This document shows, piece by piece, positions 5,053 to 5,102 of a stretch of 5,102 nt of DNA. Below the pieces are notes generated by a model. The model was not told the origin of the DNA. It ran no database searches and was given only the letters and a program-made list of their open reading frames with translations. Position numbers and translations under genes: made by a program. The stretch's first letter is position 1. Each line of letters begins with the position of its first letter. The stretch comes from Clostridia bacterium (lineage in GTDB: Bacteria; Bacillota_E; RBS10-35; JAJYVN01): positions 1 through 5,102 of the forward strand of contig DAHWHT010000186.1 of the NCBI GenBank assembly GCA_027335515.1. Direction: 5' to 3'.

Positions 5053-5102
5053 CAGGCACTCCAGGAAGGCGAGCAGGGCATCGGGGGCGTGGTACCGTCC
5101 TG
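5050..5102 (-). CDS. C-terminal tail of a probable tyrosine recombinase (runs off the window)
   Basis: On the minus strand one frame enters from the right edge and ends at TGA 5052-5050, reading GRYHAPDALLAFLECL. This resembles the C-terminal tail (GRYxxPDxLLAFLExL) that I associate with tyrosine-type recombinase/integrases found singly or as tandem sets in mobile elements. The catalytic Arg-His-Arg-Tyr residues lie outside the window, so the family call rests on 16 residues and on the repeat boxes immediately after the stop. The direction points toward the lipoprotein, whose GTG start is 87 bases beyond the stop. Confidence 0.5.
   Translation of the reverse strand, partial: GRYHAPDALLAFLECL

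Noticed and set aside
1..5102. CRISPR array, tRNA, rRNA or riboswitch
   Set aside because: I saw no regularly spaced direct repeats beyond two copies and no cloverleaf or conserved RNA core by eye.

Overview
The window is high-GC DNA from a bacterium. It is probably actinobacterial or a similar high-GC lineage. This rests on the strong G/C bias at third codon positions in the two best plus-strand genes, the GTG starts, a TAGGAT -10-like box and a CGTGA-N6-TCACG palindrome of the type bound by mycobacterial Crp proteins. The assignment is inferential: no rRNA, tRNA or taxon-specific marker is present.

Layout: (1) Positions 1-309 are a non-coding leader with a weak hairpin, a possible promoter and a Crp-like palindrome. 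A divergent gene may just begin at the left edge. (2) 310-1260 is an intact zinc-independent quinone oxidoreductase of the MDR/NADPH:quinone reductase type, the most secure gene here. (3) 1261-2425 is over 1.1 kb of very GC-rich DNA. It is full of overlapping Arg/Pro/Ala-rich open frames, but none is convincing; one short stretch near 1318-1466 looks like a decayed coding trace. (4) About 2426-2850 is a remnant of an IS200-type insertion sequence. Both terminal hairpins survive, while its transposase gene has an in-frame stop, a frameshift and no C-terminal half. (5) 2851-3501 has little that can be supported: a doubtful small basic ORF, one hairpin and one tandem duplication. (6) 3502-4062 encodes an Ala/Glu/Arg-rich coiled-coil protein of unknown function. 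(7) 4171-4962, convergent with it, encodes an unrecognised lipoprotein with a clear signal peptide and lipobox. (8) From about 4965 to the right edge is one end of a second mobile element: three GATTATGC boxes and, on the minus strand, the last 16 residues of what is probably a tyrosine recombinase.

The genes do not form a pathway. The window reads as an accessory or decaying region: one metabolic enzyme, two orphan genes, a dead IS200 copy and the edge of a recombinase element whose terminal repeats stop two or three bases before the lipoprotein start codon. The most interesting part is this right edge, where the recombinase gene's stop codon lies inside one of the terminal repeat boxes.
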